DNA from: Icerya purchasi
Taxonomy: Eukaryota > Arthropoda > Insecta > Hemiptera > Monophlebidae
DNA length: 64,000 bases
NCBI GenBank assembly: GCA_039619475.1
Contig: CM077116.1
Location: forward strand, 152,785,088 to 152,849,087
Reading direction: 5' to 3'
Shown: positions 47,110-60,000 of the stretch, one piece after another
How positions within the stretch are numbered: the first letter of the stretch is position 1
Layout: the number at the start of each line of letters is the position of its first letter
Notes under the pieces: generated by a model
Told to the model about the DNA's origin: nothing
The model's input: only the letters and a program-made list of their open reading frames with translations
Database searches by the model: none
Program-made: the position numbers and the translations under genes

Positions 47110-49065
47110 GAAACAAATGAAAACAGGAAGTTCTCATGGCAGCGAAAAAAGCGCTTCTAGATGGGGAGAAAAGCATATATAAGCAATGGATGAGGCAAGA
47201 AATATTGAACATGATATATATGTCAGAAGGAACTTAAAAGATCGTTACGGAGTAGAATATAAAAAACTGATCAGAATTATAACGAAAAAGGGCACTGAAG
47301 AAAAGACTAGATGGTATAAAGATAAATGGAAAGAGACTGAAAAAGTGCATGAAAGACATAAATAAATGCATACTAAAATAAAAGAAATGACGATAACAAA
47401 TAAAAAGAAGAAAAACGGAATTACTTATATACGAAACAAGCGAGCAAACTACTGTTTAGGCAGGAAAGAAATAGAAGAAACGTGGTTAGATTATACTAAA
47501 GAATTATATGATGATCAGACGAGGCCTGCAATGAGTGTTGAAAGCAGAAGCAGCACCGAGCATCGAATTACGGGAATTAGAAAATGCGCGCTGCAAAGAG
47601 ACAGAAATAACAAAGCACCTGGTGAGAACCAGCTGCCGGTAGAATTTATAAAACACTTAACGCCTGGTTATAAGATTAAGTTGTTGAAGTTGTTTAACAA
47701 AATAATGAAAATGGAGTAATACCTGAAGATTTAAGTCAACTTCGTGTCAATACCAAAAAAGAGCACCTCGTAAATAACTGCGGAATCCAGGACAATAGCA
47801 CTAACGAACCATTCTCTAAAACTATTGCTGTCAATAATAAATTCTAGGATAGAGCTCAAACTGGATTCAGACGTAAGAGATACTCAGTTTGTTTTTTTTT
47901 TTTTTTTAAACCTGGCCTAGTTGTAAATACCATTTGGCCAACATAGTTTGGTTTCATCGCAAGAAGAGAAACCAGAGATTGTATCTTTACTCAAATTAAT
48001 CGTTCACTAACAGAAGTTGTAGCCTGTTTTACAGACTACGAAAAGGCATCTGGTCGAGTAAAACACGATAAACTGATACAGATACTGCGGAAGTGTTAGA
48101 CGATAAAGACGTGCGCTTAGTAAGAACAATATATTGGGAATTGAAGTAAACAAAGAATTCTCAGACGCAACATGCGCTATGAAACGAGGAGTACGCCAAG
48201 GTTGTCCGCTGTCTCCGAGACTGTTTAATATATGTGCGGAGGAAATCATGAAAAATGCTAAGATAGAGCGATTGGGTTTTAAAATAAGCGGGCAGAGAAT
48301 AAACGAGATATGTTATGCGGACGATAAGGTTTTAAGAGCGACGACGAAGAAAGAAATGCAAAAAATGATAGAACATAGCAGGTTTAGAATATGGAATGAT
48401 GATAAATTCCAGGAAAACTAAAGTAATGAAGTTTACACGTAGCGAGATTAAGAACGTGCGCATAAGGATTAATAACGATGAAATAGAGTGCGGTTCAGAC
48501 ATTTGGTAGTTCTCATAATGACGGAAGAGATCAAAAAGAAATCAAAGGTAGAATTGGAATGGCGAAACAAGCATTCACTGATTTAAGCGCGGTATTTAGG
48601 AGCCTTAATCTGAAGAAAATAGTATTACGCTGTTACATCCGGGCAGTACTTAAATACTCCTGTGAAGACAATCAGTGCAGATAGCGAAAAAGGAATTAAC
48701 GCGCGTTCGAAATGTGGCACTATCGCAGAATATTGCAAGAGTATCACGGACCGAACCTATTACGAATAAAGAGGTGACGGAAAGAATTAGAGAAAACGAA
48801 AATGGTGATCATAAAAGGTATATAGAGAAAAGGAAAGTATATTATTGCTCATAAGATTAGAGAAGACGAGGACTACTATTCATGGCAGTCATATGGGGAA
48901 AAATAACAGCGAAACCAATAAGAGACAGGAAATGACTGGAAATGGTCACTATGACCTGCGCGAAATAGTAAGGAAAGTTAGAGACCGGGACATGTAATAC
49001 GTACATAATATGATGTATGCAAACTCCTGAACAGGAGACGCAATCAATATGATGATGATGATGAT
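47110..49065 (+). pseudogene. RTE-like LINE, broken, with GAT-repeat tail
   Basis: Motifs in order: the linker before RT (47366-47716) with WLDYTKELYDDQTRP and the RT-1 block DRNNKAPGENQLPVEFIK; AQTGFRRKRYSV (RT-2, about 47860), where the frame is split by an insertion; CFTDYEKAS-like sequence (about 48030); DDKDVRLVRTIYW; the open stretch 48134-48421 with CAMKRGVRQGCPLSPRLFNI and the intact active site in INEICYADDKVL; then AFEMWHYRRIL-like sequence (about 48700). The 3' end is a run of GATGATGAT (about 49050-49065), a known tail type for RTE-like elements. The endonuclease is absent, and stops and frameshifts abound. Confidence 0.8.
47892..47944 (-). mobile_element. 53-bp LINE tail inserted in the RTE-like LINE
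   Basis: A T run (47892-47907) followed by AAACCTGGCCTAGTTGTAAA and CCATTTGGCCAACAT is, on the minus strand, a diverged end of the GGCCAAATGGCTTGATAGTT tail family with poly(A). AGTTTG flanks it at 47886-47891 and 47945-47950. It falls between RT motifs 2 and 3 of the host element. Confidence 0.65.
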
Positions 49066-52000
49066 AATAAATAAAAAGCAAATATTTTTTGTACAAATTT
49101 CATATCGTATGAAATTTTTACGATGAAAAAATATACAAACGTAAAAATAAACAAAAAAAAATAGTGACCTTGGGGTTGCAAAATATGGGATTAGTCTACA
49201 CAGTTTACCAACATTTTTAATTTGCAATTGTACGTGCATTGTAATTTTATCAGCAGAATGACTTCCGATACTGATATTTTAACTTGTGATGATAATAAAA
49301 ACAAAAACGAGAGATATATGCCGAATTCTCTTTACATTTTTACGGGCAAACATTTGTGAAACTAAATTTAAATCTAAAGTTGATGCATTGAAAATTTAAA
49401 ATTTCTATACTTTGAAGAGCACTGCATGAGTTTTCTGAAGAAAAGCTTGATATATTTGCAAGCAGATATAATATACGAGTTTTACAAATTCTGCTAAAAG
49501 ACCCTCGACACTTTCCAATTCACTTTGTAGCCTTTTTGTTATATTTTGAACAGATTTTTTTAAAACTAAAATTTCAAATACCTTCACCCGGTTTTTTTTT
49601 TTTTTTACTTTTCTACTTCCAGTGTAGCTCGCGCCCTTCTATTGACCGCAATAATATATTTTAAATTTTCAATCATTTTTGAAAAGTAAGGTGTGAAAAT
49701 CGACGTGTGAATCATTCTAGTAATTTTATCTGTTATTTAAAACATTGTCGCTGATATTTTGTTTTTCATCTAACTGAATAGATGGTAAATTTTAGTGACT
49801 TTTGGGATTTTTGTTTAGCTAAAATTCACTAGGATTTTTTGGATTTAATCGTTTTGAAATATTTTTTATTTCTATTACCCTGAGAATTTCATCCTTTTCG
49901 ATAACTTCATTATCCTTATCAGCTTCTCTTCTACTTACTGTAAGAGTTCATTGGTTTTTCAGCTCCCTTGGTTTAATATTTTTTGCACCTACTACAGATT
50001 TTAACTACAATGGCAGAATTTATGATCATGTTGCTGTTTTAATAGCTCCTCTTAATTCTCCTTTTTCAACCTATTTCAGGTCTCTTCGTTTTATTCGATA
50101 GAATCTATCTAAAACAAATTGGACGCTGTTCTGTTCTACCGCTAATTAATTTTTCGCTTCCTAATATTCAACCGAGCTTTGATCCAATCTGTGTTTATAA
50201 TTCTTTTCTACAATTTATCACGTTTGTCCTTAACGCTTTCTCACCATTTCACTATCCTCTCCAGCTTCTAATCACCGCGGCGCTTCTCTTAGAGTGCAGC
50301 ATTTGACCATAATCGAATCACTTCTACAACCTTTCGTTCAAATTCTCCAACCGAAAATTTCCTTGCTCGTAAATAGGCGAACGCAAAAGTTAGGTAAGTA
50401 CTTGAACCCTCGAAGAAGTCATATTGTACTTCTTTCTCTAAAACTAAGCCCTCCTGTATACATTCCGAAAATGACCAGGACTTTTGATGAATTCCCCTCC
50501 TTTGAACACACTTCCAATAGCAACATTCTTGTTAACAGTATATTATCTTTTATTGACTTTGTTGCTCCGACTTTTTAGCTGTGATGAACTGTATTTTATT
50601 CTTTGTCACCAAAATTATCCTTTTCACTCCCTAACTTTTATATTCGACATTAGTGAATTGAAGTTGTTTGTTTCAGAATCTTCTAACCCCACTCCAGCTC
50701 TCAACAGCACACTTTGCCTTTAAAAACTTATCTGAACTCAAACCTTTTAATGCTTTCCAACGGTGTTGTAGCTTCTCTTTCGTACTACTCTTCTATCTTT
50801 GTATTTATTTTTAAGGAAAATTCTTTCTTACGTACGGCTGTCTTAGCATTCTACACAAAAAACTGTTGTAGAGTATATGCTTGCTAATCAAACGCCTTGC
50901 TTGGTGACCAGAATATAATAATGTGTTTTTCGGTAATATGTTTGGCTTTCGTGATTTTTCAATATATATGTATATATGTATATAATATAAAAATCTTTCA
51001 TCCAGAAACATTGTATCCGAGAGTTTTTTATCCATGTTTCCTGCGTTTTTGATAATGTTTATTTGCAAAATCCAAGAGATAAAATGTCAGCAATTAATAT
51101 TTAAGTTCGATTACTTTTCTGACTATTAATTTCATGATGAATAACTCGTATCAACTCATTTCCCCTATTTCTCTACCTTACAAAAGAGATTTTTCAAGAT
51201 TTTCTCAAGGTTCCTCTGTCAGTCTTTCTCTTTTCAGTATCGACATTATCAGTGTTGCTTCCTTTTTTTTTTTGAATCTCGTAAATTTTTCCTTTTTTTT
51301 CTTTCTATATTTTGATTTTTTTGTAAAATCATCCGTTCCAAATTTCATTCCTATTCTTTCATCTATGATTGTGCTTCTAAAACCCATCTGTCTAAATTAA
51401 ATAATCTGAAACTGTGTGCTCTTAAATCCCCTTCAATTCCAGTAACTCTTTCTGAATTCAGTACGTACACCACTCCCATCTCATTTCGGATATTATTTAA
51501 GGTATCGTTTTTTCGCTAAACATTTTTCATTGAAGTTTTCTATTCTTATTCATTCCTGCATTTTCAATTATATAACTAGCATTTTATTATACTTAAAAAA
51601 AAAATCCCTATTTTAGCTTTTATTTCTCTTCGCCGCAGTCCATTTTGGCTTTAATAATCTCCCACATTTCTCATTAAACTTATTTGATCTCTGCCATCCT
51701 CTAACAGTATTTTTCTTACCGTCATAAATTCCTAAAGCATGGCTGTAAGGACTCTAATAGTGTTGCAGCTCTATTTATTTTTCCGTTGTTTCACTTATCC
51801 AAATAATTTTATTTTCCTTCGTTCTGCTCACTTTTTACTATCCTACGTTTCACTTTTTCACCAAACGTCTTTTTCACAATTCATTAATTATTTCCGACTT
51901 CCCGTAAATGTCCTTCAAGCGATCCTGTTTGCGTGATCACTCGTGTTAAATTCTTCTTCGTGTGTGCTGTCGTATCAATTTTCTTCTCCCTATTCAATTT

Positions 52001-52976
52001 GCGCGGTTGTTTGATCCTTTTCATTCATGAAATTTTTTGCCGCCGCGAAACCTTGTTACCGAGTATTTCTTTAAAATGCGTTTTTTATGTTCAATGATTG
52101 TACAGTTTTTAGGTGAAGGGGAAAAAACTGAAATATCATTAAGTTTGAAATGTTTTTTTTTTCTTTGATCATTTCGAAACTATCTGATGGGGAATTTTGT
52201 TTATATTAAACAAAGTAAAATTATTATAATTAGTTGAACGAAAAAGTTTATCTATATATTTTCGTACACTTCAGTTATTTAGCTTTTTCAAAGTTTCATC
52301 GGCTACAAACATATGTGTATATTTTAAGTAGAAATTTATTGCTTACATTCCTAGGTAATAAATTTAGATTAAAAATTACAAAATAACTCCGATTCTTTCA
52401 TCTACAAACTCTGACATATACGTTAAAGGAAGAATCCTGATATCTTATAAAAAGAGGAGAAAGACCGAATAAATATGAGAATGTGACAAATTTCGCAGCA
52501 TAACAATAATTTTTACACTCGACTGAATATTAATATGACGAGACTCGATCGAACTAATTTTCAGGCGACAAAGAGGCTTTGGAAGTTGTCAGTGAGCTAA
52601 AAATGTTAAGTTTTTAATAACGCGGAACTGTTCTTGGGCGATCCTTTTTTTTTTTCTTTTTTTCATATCCTCTCATTAATTAGCGGAATCAAGCTAATGA
52701 ACAGTTCACGCAAAAATTTTCAATGTTTCATTTTATTCATATACTGCTATATTTTCAGATTTAACAGAATTTTCTAACCGTCAAAGGGGTTTCACACTTA
52801 AGTAACCGATTTGCATAAAAATAAGGTCACAGTTTTAATTTATTTTTCGTGTTTCATTTTTACTTTGTGATAAACACAAGATAATTGAAAAAAGCGTAAA
52901 AAAAAAAATAGTAAAAAGATGCTCCATTAATTATGAAGAAAAACTTTTAAAAAGTTTTTTAAGTAAAATTATTTAC
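49066..52976. other. Skeletor intron, no gene recognised
   Basis: AT-rich. The interval 49900-51950 is pyrimidine-rich on the plus strand, with many short Ser/Leu/Phe/Pro-rich frames like those of the RNase H-bearing LINE, so it may be an old copy of it. No diagnostic motif was found. Confidence 0.35.
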
Positions 52977-53117
52977 CTGGTCCTTCACCGTCGTATGCGA
53001 AATTTCTGATATGCAGCGTTCGGCTGTCTACTACATATACATCACCCCCTAATCCGTGATGGTAGGATTTTAAGGCACCTACATATTTGCCATGATAATT
53101 CAACGCCGCTCTTGTAC
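52977..53117 (-). CDS. Skeletor exon: start of DM13-1
   Basis: The acceptor TGTAAATTTCAG precedes 53117 and the donor GTAAAT follows 52977. The exon is 141 bp: two bases of a split codon, 46 codons, one leftover G. The product reads TRAALNYHGKYVGALKSYHH, GLGGDVYVVDSRTLHIRNF and AYDGEGP. This is the start of the first DM13 domain: the G-YVG-L-SYHHGL-GDVY-VDSRTL pattern is close to insect Skeletor. The G joins CC of the exon at 38215 to give Ala. The preceding exon should encode the signal peptide and end with one base of a codon. I did not find it between here and the right end of the window. Confidence 0.92.
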
Positions 53118-54763
53118 CTGAAATTTACATTTTTATTTGTAACAGTAAAAAAATATCGTACATATATATATATTTTTTTTTCTTTTCTTTTTTACCATGT
53201 TTTTTGTATTTTCGTATTATTCGCTGTTGAATATTATTACTAAAAACTAACGTAATGCCATTTAAATGTTGTGGCTGAACCGGAACATACAATTATTATT
53301 CTTCAACGCCCTATATATAGTACAGTGAAGTCTTATAGCGCGGGCGATTTAAACAGTTCTATTAGTACGAAAGAAAACACTCAAATCATGTAAGTGCAAT
53401 TACGAATAGGAAAATTTAGATCATTAAAAAATTCCTGAATATACGGAGACGCATCATCATTGAAACTAATTATAAAATAAGTGAGATTAAATTGTTATTA
53501 TGAAAACACAAATAGATCACGTTCATTTGCGAGTTTTTGTAATTAATCAGAAACCTTGAATGTGTTTTTAAAAATAAAGTTAGCTGTTTCAGAAACACCA
53601 TTGCAGATTAGTGCAGTATAGGGAAAACTAACATATATTGAGCTTATGGTAGAGTCACCAGCGCGACACGTTTGAACTAATAAAACAATACAGGTGACCA
53701 ATTAAAACGAATTAATCGTGTTTTGGGGTACAAACGGTGAGGAAATAGTAGGCAAACGAAAAATACTTACATAAACAATTTCCTACTGACGGAACTCAAA
53801 TTCGCTAAATCGTTTATAAATTCGCGGTGGAGTAAATTACGTTTTGTACGTGTGTACACTATGTTTATATAATCTTAACTAATATTATGATGTGTAGGAT
53901 AAGCAAGAATAGTTGTAATCTGGTATACTTAGAATAAACGTTAGTAAGAGTGTCGGGCACTCACACAACGGGCAAACTTGTCCTGTGAAATCCCAGCTTA
54001 TTTTAAAAGAATAAATAAAAAAAAATTTGATAATTTGCGCTATACCTGAGAAAAACTTTCTTTAGATTTATTTTATTCGACTCTTGATTGTTTTTGATTT
54101 AATAATCGATATCACTGCTGCAATAAAAAAATTGTATTTTTGAAGTAACTCAAAAGTCGTTATGCTAACGGTATCGGTTGCCTGTGAAAATTTTATGCAA
54201 GTAGAGAAAAGGACGAGTTTACTGGACTTTCGTGTATAAAGAAGTGTTCACTTTCAGTCTATGCGTTTGCGGGAAACATGTAAAAGTTCGAAGTTTATTG
54301 ACGAACTAGTAACCTTGAATATGAAATACTGTTACGTATTGAGCGAATATTACAATTTTTTTAGTTACATATGGATTAACAAGATAGTTTTATGAGCAAA
54401 TTTTACCGTTAGTTCGTATTAAGTTTGGAATAAATCATAAACCAAAATTAAATCTTGATACACGATTGTAGTACGTCAAGGAAACAAATCGCTAACAGGA
54501 ATTCTAAACTACGGAGCAGAAGAAGAAAAAACGAATCGATATATATATATATATATATATGAAGTAGGAAAGCTAAGAGGTCACAAGAACTGGAAATTTA
54601 AGAGAGACCGCTACAAGCAGAGAAAGAGAATGTTTGAAGGAAACGTAATCCGGCGTAGTAATGGAGTTAGAAAAAAATTGGAAAGTTCAGAAGAAAGTAA
54701 ATTGACGTTTATGTTGAAGTCAATGAAAACAGTGAAAAGACGAAAACGAATAAATCATGACTA
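53118..54763. other. Presumed Skeletor first intron, no feature
   Basis: AT-rich. CAGTGAAGTCTTATAGCGCG at about 53324 looks like a pogo/Tigger-type transposon end, but no partner end was seen. A short (AT)n run lies at 54540-54560. Confidence 0.4.
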
Positions 54764-55070
54764 GGTAGCGCGGTAGCCTAGTGGTTAAGGTGTTTGGCTA
54801 TCAAATCAAAGGTCACAGGTTCGAGACTTGTTCCGTCTTGGATCCGAATCGTTCCGAGGTTTATACCTAATCTGAAATATTGAATATTGGTTATACCGGA
54901 GAAGTCCGGGAAAGTAAAGGCGGATAGTCCAAAAGTAGAAAGGAACTGGCCCCAGTATTCTCATCAGATCCGCATTAGGGATCCTTAAGAACATTGTGAA
55001 AAGCTTAATTACACAATCCGCGATAATCTATCAAGGGGATATATGGGACTTGCTTTGTACTACTGAAATA
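54764..55070 (+). mobile_element. tRNA-derived SINE, second family
   Basis: The head GGTAGCGCGGTAGCCTAGTG-GTTAAGG holds a good A box (TAGCCTAGTGGTTAAGG). The B box GGTTCGAGACTTG begins about 50 bp later. The spacing fits an internal polymerase III promoter. A body of about 240 bp follows (TATACCGGAGAAGTCCGGGA; CCGCATTAGGGATCCTT) with no poly(A). The body is unlike the SINE at 3.8-4.1 kb, so it is another family. The end is approximate. Confidence 0.8.
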
Positions 55071-55809
55071 TCGGAATGAACGGAAAGACTTTGAAGGAGG
55101 AAATGTATATTTTACGTTGCGATTTAAAAGGAGAGTTCTTAGAAAGAAAATTGTTATTGTTGTGTAAATTTCCCAAGCAGCTGTTCTGAATGAAAAATGA
55201 ATTATGAATTTTTCAGAAATAATTCCGGATGGAAAGAGGGAAAAAAATTCAGTCTACCAGGAAATGTAATTAACTGGCGAAGAAATGGAACCATTGCAAT
55301 ATCGTGGTTAAGAGATTTTCTGTGGCAATGCAGCTGATTCAGGAAGAACAGAAGAACCAAATTTCGGAGTAAATTTAATTATCTGATTGCGATATACTCT
55401 TGTGAGAGAGCGGTTGCTTTATTATTTTAAGGAAAATAGAAATAATGTAGATTAGATCATTTCAGTTAGCAGGATATTACAACATAGCTCTAGAAAGACG
55501 ATAAAATTAGTTCTTGAATGCAGATATGTCGAATAAAACTTGCCCCTTGTCAGAATCGAAAATTATCTTAATGAAAAAAAAAAAAAAAAGGAAAATAAAG
55601 TATAAATTAAATAGTTCGAATTTTCCGGAACATACGGAAATATTAAGTGGACCCACGAGCTGATAAAGAAAAGAAGTTCAAAAGGTTTAAAAAAAAAAAA
55701 AACGAACAAAAAGAAATTCTAAAACCGATTGTTAAATAAAGAAAAAATAAATTACCAGAATTAATTTTTTTTAAAAAAAAAATAAAATTCACTAAAAAAT
55801 AGCCCAACG
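55071..55809. other. No gene recognised
   Basis: AT-rich with A runs near 55574 and 55690. Confidence 0.4.
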
Positions 55810-55900
55810 ATTCGCGGAGTACTTCGCATTGTTATCGATGCAATTAATTTGTACCAACGGAAACATGGAGAACACTATACTCCGCGAATGGGACGACAAT
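55810..55900. repeat. Short inverted repeat, possible MITE relic
   Basis: ATTCGCGGAGTA (55810-55821) and TACTCCGCGAAT (about 55878-55889) are exact reverse complements separated by roughly 60 bp of unrelated sequence. The CpG-rich arm stands out from the AT-rich background. Confidence 0.45.
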
Positions 55901-56982
55901 GTTTTCTTTTGTATTTACAAATTAATGAATTTTTATAATACGCTCATATACTTGTTATAAAGTACTCTGAAATGAACTCTGCGACAATCGAAGTTAGTTT
56001 TAAAAGTATGAGGCCGCAGCTTCTTTCATACAATATCGGTTCCAAAGGAAATATCCGTTCAAATTTTGTAACTAAGTAAAAAATGTGATAAAATTTTAAT
56101 GATTTAAATCGCTACTGCGTCAGTGATAGGCGGGTAAAGCTTAATACGTAACAGAAAGAAAAAAAAAATAAAAGAAACAATAAAAAGGATAAGCTATTTT
56201 GTCGAGCATACCCAGCAACGAAATAAAACGAAAAGATTTTTTTTCTCTTTTTTTATTTCTTCTCCTCAAAAGTGTAACAACTTGTACATTATAACGTTGA
56301 CAGATAATTTTACCAATTTTAATAAAATCTTTTGTTTACGGTGCCAAATCAAAAACTCATCATATTTGTAATAATGCTTTCGATAACTGCGATAAAATTA
56401 TAATTATCTGAAACGCCAGTAATAACAGTGAATATTTTGCAGTAAAGTGTCATATATTAACTTTCTAATCACAGTAACGTGTTGGTGGTCTTCCATGTGA
56501 CATACATATATATGTATATATATATATGTGAATAGAGAAACGAATGGGAAATTCGCCTTAGTAATTTATTAAAAGTATTCGATAAAAAAGAGATAAACGG
56601 TCGAATTTAAAATTTACTACCTCGGTGGAGTTGACGATGATGTAGCGGTTAATAAATCTGGAAGTAAAGACTTTCTCATTTTCCTTCGGCGGCGAAAAGA
56701 TTGTTTTATGACCAACAGAGAGTCTGTTGTGCGGAATTTAAGAAACCGCTGAAATAAAATAAAATACGTGTTTTCATTTGGATACTAAAAACGGATTACT
56801 ATTGAAATTTTTGTGGACAACTCGAAAAGATGTAAAAGTTCGATCTGAACAAGGATGCGTTATTCGCTGAGTGAACGTCGTGAAATATATTTAATGCCTC
56901 TTTAAAAGTTCATCACCACAGTTACGTAGTGTAAATGCTTTTTTTTATCTTACGATTTGTTTTATCGCTAAATTTACATTTA

Positions 56983-57013
<31 letters not shown>

Positions 57014-60000
57014 ACGTAAACATTATTAAGTGAAAAAAAGTATAATTTGAACTTTAAGAATTCCTTTTACTTTCCTCGTTTTTCCGACGAAGAAATTGGT
57101 TGATATTGGAAATTCTTTTTTACCTATTTAGATTTTCAGTTTAATGCATTACGTGATTTTTTTCCAATTCTTCAGCACGAACCTGAACATTTTCAAGAGT
57201 CTAAATTTAGAATATAAACGTTAGCGAATGAACAAAGTAAAGTTTCATTTTAAGAAATTCACGCGTTCCAGCTGGGTTGTGGCATTTGATAATTTTCGGT
57301 CCGAGATTTGTGAGACAGTCTCGAGCTTTAGGACTTTATCCGACTTATTCTCGGGATAAGGGTAGTAGCAGAAAACATGGCCGGCACTTTTTCATTTATC
57401 CAAATAGTATGTAACCAATGCGTAAAATTAAGCTACACTTCCTGGAATACTCCTTCCATTGGACAAATAAAATTCATAAAAACCGATAAAAACGCGAATC
57501 AAAAGAAAAGTAATTAGTTTATAGTTTGGATCTTATAAATAACAGCGCGACATTCAAAAATAATTAGGGAATTTTTTTAAAAAACGTGTCAATAATTTTC
57601 AGATGCGAATCTAGAGATGTAACAAGCGTCAAATGATATATATGGAACTGGCAGTACTTGGAGGTCCGCAATATAAACACGTATTTACAAATAACTCCAA
57701 AAATGTAAAATGTGGTATTTACGAATATGTGCAGAGGGTTCGGATGAATTTTAGCATTTCCAGTCTAAGGTAAGATCGAACTGCGCTTCGTACATCTTTG
57801 CCTTTCTTTGTCTATCATCCCTTTACTTAATTTTCTTTTATATTATCGATCTCTGACCGAATATTGATAGTTAACTGTTGATTCTTTCCCCTAGATGTTG
57901 CTCCCGGGCGTATGTTATCGCGCCCACAAAAAAAAAAACAAACAAAAAACCAAAAAACCAAGAACGAAAAATTACCTTTATGCGTTAAAAACTTCGGTTC
58001 TCACGAGCGTATTGATTAATATGATTATCTAGTCGAAAAATTCCGGTATTAAATTTAATTTAAGCAAATTTTTTTCTCATGTAGACAGTGAAAGGCGAAG
58101 GGGGTGTGAGTTCGCGTCCTCTCACTCCCTTAAAAAATTTTCCTCATCTGAAAAAAAAATCGACAAAAAAAAGCCAAACAAGAGTTGAACGAAAAGAAAA
58201 CTATATAAAATGTTACATTTCTTCGCTGCTTAAATCCACAACGTTCGAGAATGCGGACAAAAAGATTCTCGGTGTGTTACAAAATAAAGAGAAGAAAAAA
58301 TGGAAAGAAAAGATTGTGACGAAGTAATTCGGAAGTTACCTTCTTCTATTCTTCCGATACTTTTTTTTTTGAATAAGTTTTTCATAAACAATACCCATGT
58401 CACGAACTATTTTGCGAATTTTAAAATTTCCATCGCAATCTTTTTCTTATATATTAACATCGATTTACTTTATTACAAATTATTTCTCGGAGTTCAATTT
58501 GAAAGTTTCCAATTTATTTCGATGCGATATATTAAATATCGTAAATAAAATGTGGCGGTAGAATAAAATAATCCGTTGTGGAAAAACAAAAATACAGAGA
58601 GAAGATAAACACGTTTTTGAACTGGTGCGAAAAAAGCATTTGGAGTTTTTTCTGATCAACACTTTGTTGTTTTCGACCAGCGCTGACGATGTAAAGCATG
58701 AAGCGTTTTTACATCGGAAGAAGACAATCAAAGGAGATGGAAAAAAAAGTACGAATAAGCCGGAAACGAATAAAATACATTACCTAAAAATGCGAAATAC
58801 AACCAGGAATCGTCTTACTTTACCATCAAAGCACCTATACTGCAGTTCTCAAATAATATCCGTTGCTCAAAAGCGATAAAAATACCGAGAACATAGACGT
58901 TTTGAAATGGAAAAAAAAAAAAAAATGGTTTCGAGACCTTTCGCGATCAACGGAATCGTTCATAAGAACAGACACCGTTTGATTCCGTTAAATGCTGACC
59001 TGAAAACATCTCGCGCTACGGAGTTTATCCAACTTATATTTCAGTTTAGATCTGAATTTCGACATCTACCACTCGTAATAACACCTGTGCGACGTCATCG
59101 AACATTTCAAAAAAATTACAAAATTCTGTACTTCGATTACCGCAAATCTTTACCGGCTATTGTACCTTAATCCATTTTTGCAGAATGTTCCTCTTATAAA
59201 TTATTTCATAGCCTACGGTTCGTCATTTACAATGACACAATTTTCGATTTTATTCAAGAATGATTATATAGGTTTTGACTTAGAACTATCACAGTGATTA
59301 TTGCGATATCGAGTATTTCCAGAAATTGTCTGTAATAAACTTGTATGTTTTAAAATCCCGAATTGGTGATTAGGAGTTTTCCTTAGTCATCGTACAACGA
59401 GCATAATTAAACTTTTTTACATTTATGTAAGGAGCTAGTTTTATTTTATTCTATTTTTTATCCATTTACTGTGGTTATTATAATTTTTTTAGGTTTTCAT
59501 TTTATGTGTTATTCGGGTGTTGTTGATTGTGGGGAATTATTGGCTAGAAGGACGTCGTAATTTGATCCGGGCCAAAAAAAAAAAAACAAAACAAAACGAA
59601 AAGAATACTTTTTTACATTGCTTACTGGGGATCATTTCAGAAAATTTGTAAATAATATGGTTTTTTGTGGCACTTCTGGAATTTGAACGTGTCCGGATAA
59701 GATCCTTACAAAATGGAAAAATAGACACTCCGTCTTCTTTCATTTAAATTTTCTGTTTAATATACGATAAGAAATAAAAATGAAAATTTTCTTTGTTTTT
59801 CAGGGTAATCCCTGTTGTTTCTTTAATTCGCTAAATTGTTCAAATTAACGAATCGAGAAAAAAAAAACAAGCGAGTTTATTGATAGTTCGCGGAAAATGA
59901 CAATGCATTACTTTACGGAGGGTCTATTTCTCGGGAGGAATTTAACTATTTTGGAAAACGCGGAAAATTTAACGAAGGAGTATGTCAAAAGGAGCTACGG

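Noticed and set aside
53324..53345. Pogo/Tigger-like transposon end CAGTGAAGTCTTATAGCGCG
   Set aside because: No matching opposite end or target duplication was found nearby.
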